In this document: piece after piece, positions 35,176-46,005 of the stretch | How the letters are laid out: each line of letters starts with the position of its first letter | Position numbering within the stretch: position 1 is the first letter of the stretch | NCBI RefSeq assembly: GCF_910592395.1 | Contig: NC_088318.1 | Location: forward strand, 6,220,756-6,284,755 | Origin: Lineus longissimus | Taxonomy: Eukaryota; Nemertea; Pilidiophora; Heteronemertea; Lineidae | Direction of reading: 5' to 3' | DNA: 64,000 nucleotides | Notes under the pieces: model-generated | What the model saw: the letters and a program-made list of their open reading frames with translations, nothing else | Told to the model about the DNA's origin: nothing | The model's database searches: none | Translations under genes and position numbers: made by a program

Positions 35176-35312
35176 CAAGGAATTGATACCAAACGGGAAG
35201 TATTGGCCGCGACTCACTCCGGTAGAGCTAAAATGTAGACAAAACCCGAGGCAGAGCCGAGGTTTTGCATTGGCTAGCGTTTCAGCTCCACCCGAGCGGT
35301 ATTGGTAAAAAC
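35176..35312. repeat. Solo hairpin element
   Basis: AAGGAATTGATACC at the left and ACCCGAGCGGTATTGG at the right bracket a palindromic core with AGCTAAAATGTAGACAAAACC. It is a diverged relative of the hairpins at 15867 and 17866. Confidence 0.6.
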
Positions 35313-35917
35313 AAATTAATGTCCAATAATGACTCGATTTACAATTCTCTAAATACTGCCTATTTCCGCCCAAATATTTTTTAAAGCGATCGTTAGGATC
35401 TAGAATGCACAGATGGCTATATAGTTCAAAAATTATTTTTCAAATATATCCATCCATAAAAGAAAACTTGTAACAACAGGTCATTTGACCTTTCTCTGAC
35501 TGACTAACCATGAAAGCCGAAACATGCATTGAAGTAAATTTTTGGAAAGTGTATATCTGCGCGACGAAGGGAATTCAATCTGCATGTAATGGTGTTAAGT
35601 AAGCATTAGTTCAGAGGACCGCCGCTTGTCAAAAGTGCTGGCTGAATGTGAACCCCAAACTTAAAGGGGACTATAGGCAGGAGCAGGGAGTCAAATTGGC
35701 GATCTACGGGTGCCTAATATGCACAGCATTTAAGGGCACTGGGTCATGTTTGATTCAGCACTAAATATATTCCTCGTACAAGCGTGAATAGTTTTGAGGT
35801 ATTGTGATATATGGGAGAGACCCCTATTTGCGACTTTGTGTAACTTTAACTTGCCAACCTAGCTGCACCCTTTAAGACGTAATTTTCTGCGGACGCCACA
35901 TCGGCTTACACCGAAAA

Positions 35918-36240
35918 TTGAATAATACTCTATCTCCGGAACTATAACACCAGGCAAAGAAAAGTCATTAGGCCCACCTTAATGGCGAATATTCATGACC
36001 CTTGCAAAAGCCTATTATAGAACAAGGCTGTCGACGTCAGTCATACCTGGTCAAATAACAGAAGTTGACTTCCAGACCGGGGTTGGTCAGTGTTGATTAC
36101 GACAGCCTGCTTACGTCTTATTTCATGCATCCACCAACCATAAATAAGCAGGTCATAATTGTATGTCATGGTGAATATTAACTGACTGGTTCGGGGTGGT
36201 GTTATCTGGTGTTATAGTTCCGAAGATAGAGTAATATAAT
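35918..36240. mobile_element. ~320-bp MITE
   Basis: TACTCTATCTCCGGAACTAT (from 35926) faces its inverse ATAGTTCCGAAGATAGAGTA (ending 36233). The interior contains a second inverted pair around CTGACGTC-rich sequence. No target duplication is clear. Confidence 0.65.
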
Positions 36241-36404
36241 TGCCAGTGTGACCGGACATCACAAAAGAGACAATCCGTGCTACAAAACACCTTCTTGGTA
36301 TGAATTTTGAGAAAATCTGGCTCAAATAGGGTGTTTGATATCGGAATCGGTAAGGGGACAGACGTGTAGGTACATTTAATATGTTCCTACATCAACGGCC
36401 GCCG

Positions 36405-36544
36405 CTAGCAGGAGTTCTCTTTATTGCACACAAATATCCGGTTTACCTCTTGGCGATAAAATGGAAGCGTAAGGCCGTAGATAATGAAATTGAAACAGTA
36501 ATTAATCATGCTGATTAGTGTGAAGAACTTCACCATAAACCAAA
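36405..36544 (-). pseudogene. Locus 1H, severed 3' part (TM7 and tail)
   Basis: This encodes the end of TM6-loop-TM7 of a family 1 receptor (WFMVKFFTL, then NYCFNFIIYG and a short basic tail). Its upstream part lies at 42080-42948, separated by the LTR element. The bases AAA at 36542-36544 and 42080-42082 would be the duplicated target; joining the flanks across one copy keeps the frame. Confidence 0.88.
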
Positions 36545-36760
36545 CGCCAGTTAGGGTAGAACACAACGACAAAGCAACACCGATATCCAATCCAACGCAA
36601 CTTTAATGTGAGACAAAATAAGCACACGACCAACCAGTCGTAGGGCTGAACTTAGAGTGGCCTAACATACATACATGTACATGTATACACAAATAGTATT
36701 AGGGCAATTACAACAATACATAAAAGGGTGTTATTAACAATAATACCACAATTACTGGCG
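36545..36760 (-). repeat. 3' LTR of the retrotransposon
   Basis: It is 216 bp, with termini CGCCAGT and ACTGGCG as perfect inverted repeats rather than the usual TG...CA. It is one substitution away from the other LTR. Confidence 0.93.
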
Positions 36761-36763
36761 CAA

Positions 36764-36777
36764 CCTCTTTTTCTTTT
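36764..36777 (-). other. Polypurine tract
   Basis: On the element's strand AAAAGAAAAAGAGG lies three bases before the 3' LTR, where plus-strand DNA synthesis of LTR elements starts. Confidence 0.75.
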
Positions 36778-36836
36778 AGAAAGATGATAGTGAGAGTCCA
36801 ATATATTCACGAATGATCATGAGAATGAGGTTTGAA

Positions 36837-39320
36837 TTAGAAATGGCCGTAAAACTGCGTTTGCTTTCGATCACGGCAGGAGCGTCGCAGAGGTTGAGGG
36901 TCAGTGGACGCGGATATGCATGGTTCATTTTGGGTCGAAGGCTCGGCTATTTCCAGAGGAATCTCGGGAACGGGCGATGGCGGTGGCGTCTGTATTGGCT
37001 CTGGGAGTTCGGATAAGGCACGTTCCGTCGCAGGTACGCACACGGTCACGTCGGAGTTGTCGTCGTCATCGTCATCTGTCGAGTACTTATAGTTTTTAGT
37101 GTCTAGAACTACCTGGCTTGGTACCCTATAACACTCAGTTTTCTTGACCCGGTAAGATGCATTTCGCAGTTGAGAACCAACAAGCTTTCTGATATTGCAC
37201 CAATTGTTGTCTAGTGACGTCAAGATGTAACGATCACGAGATGCGGACTTGTTACGATCGGCGTAGAGGTACACGATGTCGCCGACTTCCCAATCCTGTA
37301 TTGAACCAGTGTCGGAGGTGCGCGTGTTCGGAGCTTTTGACTTTTCGCTATGTGGGTGATTGTCTTTGCGCTTACTGTGTTGATTTCGGATCAAAGACTC
37401 GTCAGACATATTCAGCTGTCTGTTCGTGAACTGGTCACGTTGTAGCATCATTTCACGTGCGGAGAGGCCTCTTGAGCGGACGCGAGCATTTAGGGTTGCA
37501 GAGGCAATGGCTAGGGTCTTCGCGGAGATGCACCCACCTGTGGGGTCAGTTTTTAGCAACTCCAACTCTAATTCCTGGACAGCTTTTTCGGCTACCGGGT
37601 TTTTGTTGACGTTCTTTACTCTACCAACTTCGATCGCGATTTTGAGTTCTGATAGCTGTTTGTCGCTGACTAAAGCTTTGAAGCCTGGCGCCGGGTCAAC
37701 GCGAATTACAGCGTTAGGACCATCTAAGGATCTAATATCAACACATAGGCGGATGAGACCATCGCGGAGTGATTCATGGCGCTCATCTTCGATAAGGGTT
37801 GACGTAGTGTATGACGTCACACACTCTCTGAGGACAAGGATGAACTGCCTGTTGCGCCTGATCACATCTGCAGCGAATGATACACCGACGGTGTCTGGCG
37901 GATCACAAGTACTTTGTTCCGCAAACAAATGTGGGGTTTTCAAAAGCGATGCGCATTTGTGACAAGACTGAGCGACCTTTTCAATGGACTTGTCGAGATC
38001 CAAGGCGAAGAAGTAGCGGTGGGTAACCGACTTCAGCTGATTGGTTGACGGATGGTCAAGCCTAACATGGAGAGCTGTCAGTAAGCCATCTAGTACCTGA
38101 CGGGGAACGACTATTCGTTCACGCGTTGGGATGAGTGGTTCGTTCTGGGGTACAACCAAAAGACCGTCTTTTGCAATCGTCGCAGCGTTGAGGTAACGTT
38201 TCACGTCCTTACTGTTAGTTACCTTTTTGGAAGGGCGTGTACCTTGCTTCAGGTGCGCATGTGTGCGTCTTAAATCTGCGCACTCAAACTGGATCGATAG
38301 CCATATCGACCTGCTGGTAAACGGGAGCTTGTGAATGCCGGACACAATGTCGGATACGTTTACAGGTACGCGTCGGACGACTGAGTCCTCGGTTTGTTTT
38401 ACGAAACTGCAGATTTGGCAACCTTGCTCATCACATGGTGGGGCATTGCGGCTTGCAAAATCCGACTGCAGTATGGAAGAGCCCGATACATGGCGTATAG
38501 ATACCTGGTATCTACTCGCTGTTGACAGGAATGTGGTGACTCTAGGACTAGCAGAAAACTCACCGCGGCAGAGTTTCTCAAATGCTTGTACGCATGGTTT
38601 ACTGTCTGTCAAGACACAAGTGTTTTCTGTGGCTTGGATTATATAAGGACTAAAATGTTTGACAGCTGCTGCGATTGACAAAGCTTCGACCTCGCACGGT
38701 AGCCAAGTAGCTTGTCTGTCTCGTAGTTTTGCGCTAAAGAAACCGGCTAGGTGTACCTTGTCTGACCGAGTGACGTAGAGTGTAGCGCCTAGACCAGGTT
38801 TTCTAAATGCGCCGTCTGTTACGATCCACAGAGTGTCACTTGGACGAGGTAGCGTGATAATGCGATTTGTTCCAAGTGTTTTCTGAGCGCTTTTGAAGGC
38901 TTCACACAGTTCGTCAGACCAAACAATTTTCTCTTTGGACTCGCGGCCGGCGGTAGCTTGGTCTAACAGAGTGAGTACATCGGAACATCTCGGGATAACG
39001 CGGGCAAGTACCTTATAGGCGCCAATGAAAGACCTTAGGTCCTTCACTTTCTCTGGGAGATTGCAATTCGAGAGGGTTGCGATGCGATGGAGGCTAGCTT
39101 GGAGGGTACCCAGAGACCAGATCCATCCAAGGATGGTTGTACTCTTAGGAGCGATAATCGTTTTCGGGGCTGAAAGTGCGAGACGATTGATATGCAGGAC
39201 GTGTAGGAACTTCTTGAAGTTAAGGAGGAGCTCCTCTGGGGTGTCTCCACCGATGTAGAGGTCATCGGCTATTTTAGCTACGATGCCTTCTTGAATGAGG
39301 TGTCCTACAACGCGAGACAT
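36837..39320 (-). CDS. Retrotransposon pol, second part (RT end, RNase H, integrase)
   Basis: The 827-codon frame begins in the RT palm with the catalytic ADD box (near residue 19, followed by LYIGG). RNase H follows (TDGAF near 165, then an E and D further on, with the last D in ASRNAPP-type context). Integrase has an HHCC zinc finger (HVRLDHP, then CHKC) and D, D, E catalytic residues in FAADV, VDPAPGF and NPVAEK contexts. The C-terminus has a GDIVY-type module. It is out of frame with the upstream frame and overlaps it by 16 bp. The break lies inside the RT domain, where a normal programmed frameshift is not expected. Confidence 0.9.
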   Translation of the reverse strand: MSRVVGHLIQEGIVAKIADDLYIGGDTPEELLLNFKKFLHVLHINRLALSAPKTIIAPKSTTILGWIWSLGTLQASLHRIATLSNCNLPEKVKDLRSFIGAYKVLARVIPRCSDVLTLLDQATAGRESKEKIVWSDELCEAFKSAQKTLGTNRIITLPRPSDTLWIVTDGAFRKPGLGATLYVTRSDKVHLAGFFSAKLRDRQATWLPCEVEALSIAAAVKHFSPYIIQATENTCVLTDSKPCVQAFEKLCRGEFSASPRVTTFLSTASRYQVSIRHVSGSSILQSDFASRNAPPCDEQGCQICSFVKQTEDSVVRRVPVNVSDIVSGIHKLPFTSRSIWLSIQFECADLRRTHAHLKQGTRPSKKVTNSKDVKRYLNAATIAKDGLLVVPQNEPLIPTRERIVVPRQVLDGLLTALHVRLDHPSTNQLKSVTHRYFFALDLDKSIEKVAQSCHKCASLLKTPHLFAEQSTCDPPDTVGVSFAADVIRRNRQFILVLRECVTSYTTSTLIEDERHESLRDGLIRLCVDIRSLDGPNAVIRVDPAPGFKALVSDKQLSELKIAIEVGRVKNVNKNPVAEKAVQELELELLKTDPTGGCISAKTLAIASATLNARVRSRGLSAREMMLQRDQFTNRQLNMSDESLIRNQHSKRKDNHPHSEKSKAPNTRTSDTGSIQDWEVGDIVYLYADRNKSASRDRYILTSLDNNWCNIRKLVGSQLRNASYRVKKTECYRVPSQVVLDTKNYKYSTDDDDDDNSDVTVCVPATERALSELPEPIQTPPPSPVPEIPLEIAEPSTQNEPCISASTDPQPLRRSCRDRKQTQFYGHF

Positions 39321-41707
39321 ATTAGTTCCTCAAGTGCTGTTTCAGAGCCGGGCATGCCCATCGCCGATCGAGTGTAGACACGAACGCCGCGGAATGGGGT
39401 ACAAACACCACAGTATTTCATAGACTCTTGGGAGAGGGGAATCTGATAAAACGCGCTGGTGAGATCTGTAGTGATTACGTACTTCCACTTCGCGATCTGG
39501 CGCAAGGTTGAGTCCACGTCGGGCATTAGGGAGGGCTGGGGTTTGCTGTAGCGTCCCACGTCAGTAAAAGCGGTGACGAGCCGAAATCCGCCTTTGGATT
39601 TCTTTACCAAGAACGATGGGTTTAGATATTCCACGTTCACGCCTACGTCTTCAGGGCGTTTGAATACGCCTTGGTGTTCTAGGGTGTCGAACTTCTCTTG
39701 AAGCTCGAGTAATTGGTTACGCGCGTACTGAGGGAGGCGACCCTTTCTCTGTGGGGGCTGTACCGGGCCCATGTTAACCTTAGCCTCGAACGGACCGGAA
39801 GCTCCGTTGTAACCTTTGAAGTTTGGGTCGAATACGCTGTCATATTCGTCTAGGGTCGAGCGGAATTTGGTGGCTATGTCGGGGGGTAGGATGTTATCAG
39901 GGTCAAGACTCACTGTAGCGGAGTGTTTTGAAGAGTCAGATTTAGCCCGTATCAGGGGTGTCTTTGTGCATCGCGTCGGCGCAGGATCTGTTTCCGGCAC
40001 GAAGACGGGGCGAATCTGGCATATATGTTCGTTGCGTTTTAGGACAACGGGTTCGCTAGTAGTGTTAGGGATGCGGATTTTTCCTGCGATACTTGGTATC
40101 ACGGCTGGACTAGGCCAAGTTTCTGTTGCGAGTCTGGCGTCTACCTTGGGTTCCAGAGCGAATTCTGAATCGGGGGGAATGTCGACAGGGGTGTCTATTT
40201 CAAGGAAGTCACCGGGCCAAATCGTGACAGATTGGTCTGGAGCGCGGATTACACATGAGCGAATTGCATGACGACCAGATGGTTCGGGTAGTGAGCCGTA
40301 GATGTACTTGGAGCCGTCGCCAAGTCGGACCTCGCGTTTTGCAGGTCGGACGGAAACGTCATTATGTTCCATGAACGGGGTACCTGCAAGGATATCTACA
40401 TCAAGGTTTTCAATGACAAGACCTTCAAAAAATAATGGTTGATCGTCTCTGGTGAATGTCAGCCTAGTTTCCCCAATGACTTTCAAAGGGGATGACCCGT
40501 CAGCTTGGTGGGCAGACTGTGAGCTTTTACGGATGTCTACGCCAAGTCTGTTAGAAGCTGGCAAGCTGATGAGGTTCCCTGTTGCGCCAGTATCAATAGT
40601 GATGCGGGCGCCATGGTGTTCATAGAAACAGTTTATGTAGGGTGACTGACGCACCTGGATTCTTTGGGCTGATGGGTTAAAGTCACAGCTACTCGGACCT
40701 TGAATGTCACTACTGCAATCAAAACTGGACACCTGAGGTTCCTGAGTAGTTGTGTCATAATCGGCATTGTCATTGTCAAGGATACTTAGTATCTGTCTTG
40801 CTCTTACCATGTAGCGGCGATCCTTTTCGGGGAGAAACTTGCACTCGCTCAGGAAGTGTCCCTGATCACCGCGACCCGCCTGTTTGCAAAGAGGACAAGA
40901 CTTATCCCCTCTGCCGTCGAACTTTCTGCCTGATCTCCCTTGAGGGCGAAACGAATTGGTTTTAGGAACGGATTGGTGTGATGCTGCGGCACGCATCACT
41001 TTAGCACTTTCGTTCGTACGTATTTCGTCCAGTAGAGAATCGAGGGCTTGGGAGATCTCCGGTTTTAACGATGATAGGGTCCTCGATCTTAGCTCGGTCC
41101 CGTAACGTTGTTTAACGAGTTTGGGTAACTCCGGGTTGATGAGTCTGAGCCACGTAAGTACTACCATATTCTCGAGAGAAGGTGAGAGCTCTTCATCTTC
41201 GGTCATGACAGACCCGTGGTGAGATAAGCCGTTCCCTTTTAGTAGATTGTCCTCGACGAAGGCCACGAGCCGTTGGTATAGGTCCTCTGGTCTTTCGTCA
41301 GGCCCTAGTTGAAAGTCGGCCAGATCAAGGAAATGGCCACCCGTTGTCTGGAATCCAAAGTGTAATCGGATAGTTTGCCAAATGAGATCGGTGGATGTGG
41401 AGTTCTTCACTATAGTATTCCGGGAAATAATTGGACAGAAGTTCGCTATTTGACCTAACATTAGTTCTAACATGGACACCTTTTGTTGGGCAGTCCACCT
41501 GGATCCTTCAGGTACGGTTGCTGGGTCATCCTTGAACCCGCGAACCGGTTCAGTCTTGGTTTTCTTGCCCCAAGTCATACCATCCACCAGAAATTGGGCA
41601 AAGTTTGCATCAAGGGATAGGGTGTACACTAAGTTCTGTTTCCAGTTCTCGAACGAACTTATCGTCTCGTTTTTGGTCAAGCACCACTGTTTCGGCGCGC
41701 GTTTCAT
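39305..41707 (-). CDS. Retrotransposon gag-protease-RT (first part)
   Basis: From the ATG at 41707 the frame has about 800 codons; an in-frame GTG extends it to 41731. Gag occupies the first 270 or so residues. A zinc-knuckle-like motif CPLC...H...C lies near residue 275 with wider spacing than the classic CCHC. The aspartic protease has [10 protein letters not shown] near residue 375. The RT fingers and palm start near 690, with a VTTDL-like first aspartate in [14 protein letters not shown]. It ends abruptly after [12 protein letters not shown], just before the second catalytic aspartates, because of a frameshift, which I attribute to a small insertion. Confidence 0.9.
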   Translation of the reverse strand: MKRAPKQWCLTKNETISSFENWKQNLVYTLSLDANFAQFLVDGMTWGKKTKTEPVRGFKDDPATVPEGSRWTAQQKVSMLELMLGQIANFCPIISRNTIVKNSTSTDLIWQTIRLHFGFQTTGGHFLDLADFQLGPDERPEDLYQRLVAFVEDNLLKGNGLSHHGSVMTEDEELSPSLENMVVLTWLRLINPELPKLVKQRYGTELRSRTLSSLKPEISQALDSLLDEIRTNESAKVMRAAASHQSVPKTNSFRPQGRSGRKFDGRGDKSCPLCKQAGRGDQGHFLSECKFLPEKDRRYMVRARQILSILDNDNADYDTTTQEPQVSSFDCSSDIQGPSSCDFNPSAQRIQVRQSPYINCFYEHHGARITIDTGATGNLISLPASNRLGVDIRKSSQSAHQADGSSPLKVIGETRLTFTRDDQPLFFEGLVIENLDVDILAGTPFMEHNDVSVRPAKREVRLGDGSKYIYGSLPEPSGRHAIRSCVIRAPDQSVTIWPGDFLEIDTPVDIPPDSEFALEPKVDARLATETWPSPAVIPSIAGKIRIPNTTSEPVVLKRNEHICQIRPVFVPETDPAPTRCTKTPLIRAKSDSSKHSATVSLDPDNILPPDIATKFRSTLDEYDSVFDPNFKGYNGASGPFEAKVNMGPVQPPQRKGRLPQYARNQLLELQEKFDTLEHQGVFKRPEDVGVNVEYLNPSFLVKKSKGGFRLVTAFTDVGRYSKPQPSLMPDVDSTLRQIAKWKYVITTDLTSAFYQIPLSQESMKYCGVCTPFRGVRVYTRSAMGMPGSETALEELICLAL

Positions 41708-41850
41708 GATGGAATTGGAAATTCGGATCACTTGATATGTACGAATCCGGTGAAGATACGGTGCACGTTAGCACTGTGCCGTGTTTTGCGATTGTCCTAC
41801 CGCCGTTAGAGTATCGTTCACTCGTAGGCACGGTTTTTGGGTTCGAAGGA

Positions 41851-41863
41851 ACCGCTGCCACCA
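41851..41863 (-). other. Primer-binding site, tRNA-Leu type
   Basis: The 13 bases TGGTGGCAGCGGT directly abut the 5' LTR on the element strand. They are complementary to the 3' end (ACCGCTGCCACCA) of a common animal tRNA-Leu acceptor stem. The exact abutment supports the LTR boundary chosen here. Confidence 0.75.
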
Positions 41864-42079
41864 CGCCAGTTAGGGTAGAACACAACGACAAAGCAACACC
41901 GATATCCAATCCAACGCAACTTTAATGTGAGACAAAATAAGCACACGACCAACCAGTCGTAGGGCTGAACTAAGAGTGGCCTAACATACATACATGTACA
42001 TGTATACACAAATAGTATTAGGGCAATTACAACAATACATAAAAGGGTGTTATTAACAATAATACCACAATTACTGGCG
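41864..42079 (-). repeat. 5' LTR of the retrotransposon
   Basis: It is 216 bp and 215 of 216 positions match the 3' LTR. It presumably carries the promoter for the element. AT-rich stretches are present, but I do not place a TATA box. Confidence 0.93.
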
Positions 42080-42948
42080 AAAGGAAGAGCAGGTGATCTT
42101 CTTCTATATTGTCTCTCTGTTCGGTAATATACGTAAAAAGGGCCGCAAATGGTAGAAGAAGGACCACGTAGAGAGTAGAGACCAACATCAAAGAAATCAA
42201 TACTTTACCATCCTGGGTCGTTTTGGGTTGATTTCGTCCAAGTTCTTTGTGTTTAGAAAAAGATAATGCAATGACGATGGATATATTTGCGATAAAGATA
42301 AGAAGAAATGGCAGATATGCGTAGGATATTATGTCTATTTGGTACAGAATAGCAGTAACGACTGGGCTTGTCGTGTAGAAGCAGAGAACTGTCGTACCGG
42401 GTACATGTATGTTCTTCATAACAAAGAGTCGAGGAACACCAGTCGCGATGCTTCCAAGGAAAATTACTGAAAGTAGGATATTTCTGAATCGTGGTGTAAT
42501 GCTTGCCCGTTGCAGTGGAAACCAAACAACATAAGCCCTTTCCATGGAGAAAGATACAATTATCCAGGCTGATATTACTTCCATCATGTGCCAAACAGCG
42601 GCAACGAATTTACATGTGGAGTCGTTATACAACATTAAATTAAAATCGAAAGCGCCATTTGTGATGTGTTTTAAGCCAAAGGCAACCCAGTCTGTTATTC
42701 CAATAACAAGAATGCCTCCAGTGTCGGAAACGGCTAGACAACTAAGGTTAGTGGACGCAGGCGTCCGCCCGCTTCCTCACACGGAAGAATACCACTAAGG
42801 ACAACGTGTTACCAAAGATTCCGACTAAAAGAACGACGATCATGACGTAGGCCTGGGTGAAGTCGAGGAGCTGCTGAATGAAGTTCACGGATGGGATGTC
42901 ATCTGCTCGTCGATCCCGGGAAACCGGATACTGCTCAGTAACATACAT
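42080..42948 (-). pseudogene. Locus 1H, 5' part of disrupted family 1 GPCR
   Basis: The ATG at 42948 opens TM1 (GIFGNTLS, RVRKRADACVH). One extra base at about 42750 shifts the frame just before TM2, and the rest (TM2 to the third extracellular loop, with MERAYVVWFPL and CFYTTSP) is open to the junction with the LTR at 42079. Downstream sequence resumes at 36544. Thus the gene has two hits: a 1-base frameshift and the retrotransposon. Which came first cannot be told from the sequence. Confidence 0.9.
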
Positions 42949-43145
42949 GGCAAGAACAAAACCACTTCACCAAGGCTGCAGGTGACCATATACATGTAAT
43001 AAATGCCACGAGTCAAATGTCTTCCAAACTGCCCTGTTGTGTCGTTATAAAACGTATGAAGAGAACTCGGCGGAGGAAATGCCATTACATTTGATCACCA
43101 AAGAAAGGTGGGGCTAATTCCAGGTCATGAAGTTGGCCTGGAGTA
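42949..43145. other. Upstream of 1H
   Basis: No gene or recognised signal was seen. There is no strong match to the 1B/1C upstream region. Confidence 0.35.
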
Positions 43146-43891
43146 AAGCTCTGTACACACTGACAACATTTTGGGAAACATGTTGGCCAACATGTTGTCC
43201 AGGTGCGATGTTATCGAAAATGTTGGCAGTGTGTACAGTTCGGAAACATTCGGTAACATGTTGGCCAAATGTTGCTCAAATGTTGTCGAAATAATACAAA
43301 ATCAATTTTGTTGCCGAGATGCTAATGATGTTGTCGAGTTTTATCCAATCAGAAATAGGCCACAAATCACATGATCTACCTTAAGCCATGTGATGTAGTC
43401 AAAATGGCAGCCTCAAGCAAGGAATGGTTACTGAGTGAAGTTGAACAACTTATTGCAGTATGAGAAATTTGTGCCTGTTTATGGGATGTAACATCCATGG
43501 AATATAAAGACAAGAACAAAAAGAAAGCTGCTATTCTAGAAATAGCTACAAAATTTGCCCCATGCTGGTGTCTCATATAAATCCATGGTCTTGTCCACAC
43601 TCTTTTCTCATCTTTACGTCTTCTTCGCCGTCTTTCAATCAGGATACGTAAAATTATGGCAGAGCCACCGACAATACATCTTCTTCTCTTGGAATCTTCC
43701 TTTGTTTATGAATTTCCCTCAAAAATATTCCCTCAAAAATCCTCATTTCTCGGAAACATTCGACAACAAGTTGCCCAACATGTTGTCGAATGTTGTCATG
43801 TGTATACAGGGCAAAATTTTCGATAACATCGCACCTGGACAACATGTTGGCCAACATGTTTCCCAAAATGTTGTCAGTGTGTACAGAGCTT
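43146..43891 (+). mobile_element. 746-bp Harbinger-like element with MADF remnant
   Basis: Long inverted ends (about 80 bp) begin AAGCTCTGTACACACTGACA and include nested ACATGTTGGCCAACATGT palindromes. TA flanks both ends. Inside, from an ATG at 43404, the frame reads SKEWLLSEVEQLI, then a stop (43461), then CLWDVTSMEYKDKNKKKAAI, which is a MADF (myb/SANT-like) domain as carried by PIF/Harbinger transposons. No transposase is present, so this is a non-autonomous deletion derivative. Confidence 0.75.
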
Positions 43892-44796
43892 TAAAGTTGT
43901 ATTCCTCTCCTTATCTCGTTGTTGCCTCCTAATTTAGGTCGCGGTTGTCGTCACGTTACGCATGATGCGTCTTTGCAGCTCAGCCATGAATGGGTCCGAG
44001 CTGCACGCAGTCTGAGTCTCTAGCCATCATCATCAGTGCATGTCGTTTCTTCGAATTAAGGCAAGTTGGTTCCGCATATACACTGCAGAGTGAAGTTATT
44101 TTTATAAACATGTTGGTTCGTTAGATCCGAAGCTGGAATAGAAATAGTATCCTTCACTTTCATCTACACAGCTCTCCTCGGGCTGGAGTCAGTATTGTTG
44201 TTGCTCAGCCTAGTCTAAAATTCTCGTACAATCACGTGACCTCTGGAACGCTCAGAAATGCACTCTTTTTCGTCAACGTTTTAGGCCAATCTTCGGCATG
44301 GACTTGAAATCTAATAAGCGCAGTACTTAAATCAGATGGTTCTCTCGCCTTAAAAACGTTTCAGGGTCATATCCATGGAAATTAGCTGAGTTAATCGGCT
44401 TTTTCCATGCACATTGGTATGGTGCTTTTGATTTGGTGCACTCCGAATGGTGATTTAATTGGGCACCAGGAAGCCACTAATATCCGAAATTTCTCCTTTC
44501 AGTTTCATGTTTCATTTTTGGTAAACATAAATTTTTAAAAAGCAGTCCCCGGCTCGAATTTTAAATGCCTTTCTTTTAGCTCGTTATATAGCCGGCTATG
44601 GGTGTTTCAAAGGCACGTTGTTAAGTGTTGTTTTAAATAAGGGAATTGCACCGGCCAAGTTGGCTTTTTCTAACCAACCCCGCTCATTATGCTTCGCTGG
44701 TGGTGTGTCTGCCGCCGAGGACGGTGTTGTTGACTCTCTGAAGTGGTTCCTCTTCGGCGACAGATATAACACCTCGGACTCCACTGAGCGCGGGTT
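43892..44796. other. Unassigned region
   Basis: 44703-44760 contains a segment (GCCGCCGAGGACGGTG to GTTCCTCTTCGG) that resembles 45300-45350, within the neighbouring element. No gene is recognised. Confidence 0.35.
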
Positions 44797-45686
44797 GGTC
44801 ACACTGGGGTTTTAACACGAATTGAATTCGAATTAAAACGTTGATACGTATTGGGGCGTCACACTCAATTCGGTTCATACCGATCTCAATCCGCTTTAAC
44901 CAACACGGTTCTTAAACCGAATTGAATGCGAATCAGCTAATCCGAATCAACGAAACCGTATTGAGATTTCAAGTGTGACGCGCTTGATACGAATTAAGGT
45001 TTTCGATCGCACTGCGCATGCGCCCGGCGCATGGAAAGTGACCTTTGACCGCGGAAACTAGTGCTCCGAACTAGTTAACTGATGTATTTAAATGATCTCA
45101 TTAACTCAAATCGTTTTTCGTTATGCCATAGAATAGGGAAAAATCAACTCCCTTTCACGTGACTTGCATTTCCATTTCTTGGCAAGGTGTGTTGCCGCCG
45201 GTTCGTTGGTCAAAGGTACGCTGGTCAGCAACATCGTCGCGGCGGGGTTTCCCCCGGTTTTGGCCTCGTTTTCGAGGGCGAGGCCGGGATTCTCCGCATT
45301 TTATAGCGACGGTGGTGTTGACTCGCTGAGGACACTCCTCTTTGACCCGAACTTTGGCAATAGGCATGGCCGGGAGATGGGAATGGTCAAGCACCTTACG
45401 CGATTTTAACTTGTTAATAATGACTGTGTGATACTGTGATATTATATACTTATATGTTTTGTTCTTGTAAATGTTATTCTCCCATATGGGAGGTTAATAA
45501 ATAATAATAATAATAATAATAGATGGCGCGTCGTTAGTATGCATTGAGTGTGGCGCGTTTTTAACCGATTTGAATGCGTATTCGGGCCAGTGTGACGCGA
45601 CCGTTCTGAAACTGGATTAACCAATTCGTATTCCGGAGAGCGCTCTACGGAATTCGGTTTCAATTCGCATCCAGTGTGAACACACC
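44797..45686. mobile_element. ~0.9-kb inverted-repeat element
   Basis: TCACACTGG near the left end faces CCAGTGTGA near the right end. Both arms are rich in diverged ACCGAATTGAATGCGAAT words in either orientation. The interior has an 81-codon frame (45164-45409) without a known domain and an (ATA)n run at about 45500. The CGTCACACT/AGTGTGACGC pairs inside suggest several nested copies of the terminal motif. Boundaries are approximate. Confidence 0.5.
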
Positions 45687-46005
45687 ATTAGTTGGGGCCT
45701 TTTAGTGCCAATACATTGTAATTGTGATATGTGTCTTAATAGTTTTATGATATGGATCTTAAATGTTGTTGTACAAGTTCTCCTTTTGGAGATTTTAATA
45801 AATAACAAGTTTCAAAAAGTAAAACTAGGCCTGGCTAATGATTCTCATTCTACTTTCAGGCGAGCGTGATGAAGACCGGACAACAAACGAGCAAACACGA
45901 CATCATCATTTAAGTCCTATTGAAAAATATATCAGGCAAAATCGTCAGACTGTTACCAAGTACGGATTAAAGAACCTACATGTATACTTGCTATTATCCT
46001 TTTGA
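45687..46005. other. Short unassigned gap
   Basis: I see no gene or clear repeat here. Confidence 0.3.

Larger units (their letters stand above)
33914..36404. other. Intergenic region 1H-1G with several repeats
   Basis: Apart from the repeats annotated separately (34738-35030, 35176-35312, 35918-36240), I see no gene in this stretch. It includes the upstream side of 1G, where no TATA box stands out. Confidence 0.4.
36545..42079 (-). mobile_element. Ty3/gypsy-type LTR retrotransposon, 5,535 bp
   Basis: Two 216-bp LTRs bound a gag-pol coding region on the - strand. Order: Gag, aspartic protease, reverse transcriptase, RNase H, integrase, which is the Ty3/gypsy order. Features include a primer-binding site next to the 5' LTR, a polypurine tract near the 3' LTR, and AAA on both flanks. 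The LTRs differ at one position (T at about 36657, A at 41976), which implies a recent insertion. It lies in the same orientation as the receptor gene it interrupts. Pol is frameshifted, so this copy may depend on others. I found no env-like frame. Confidence 0.95.

Noticed and set aside
37426-37962. 178-codon frame on the + strand
   Set aside because: It is antisense to the integrase region of the retrotransposon, whose motifs are unmistakable.
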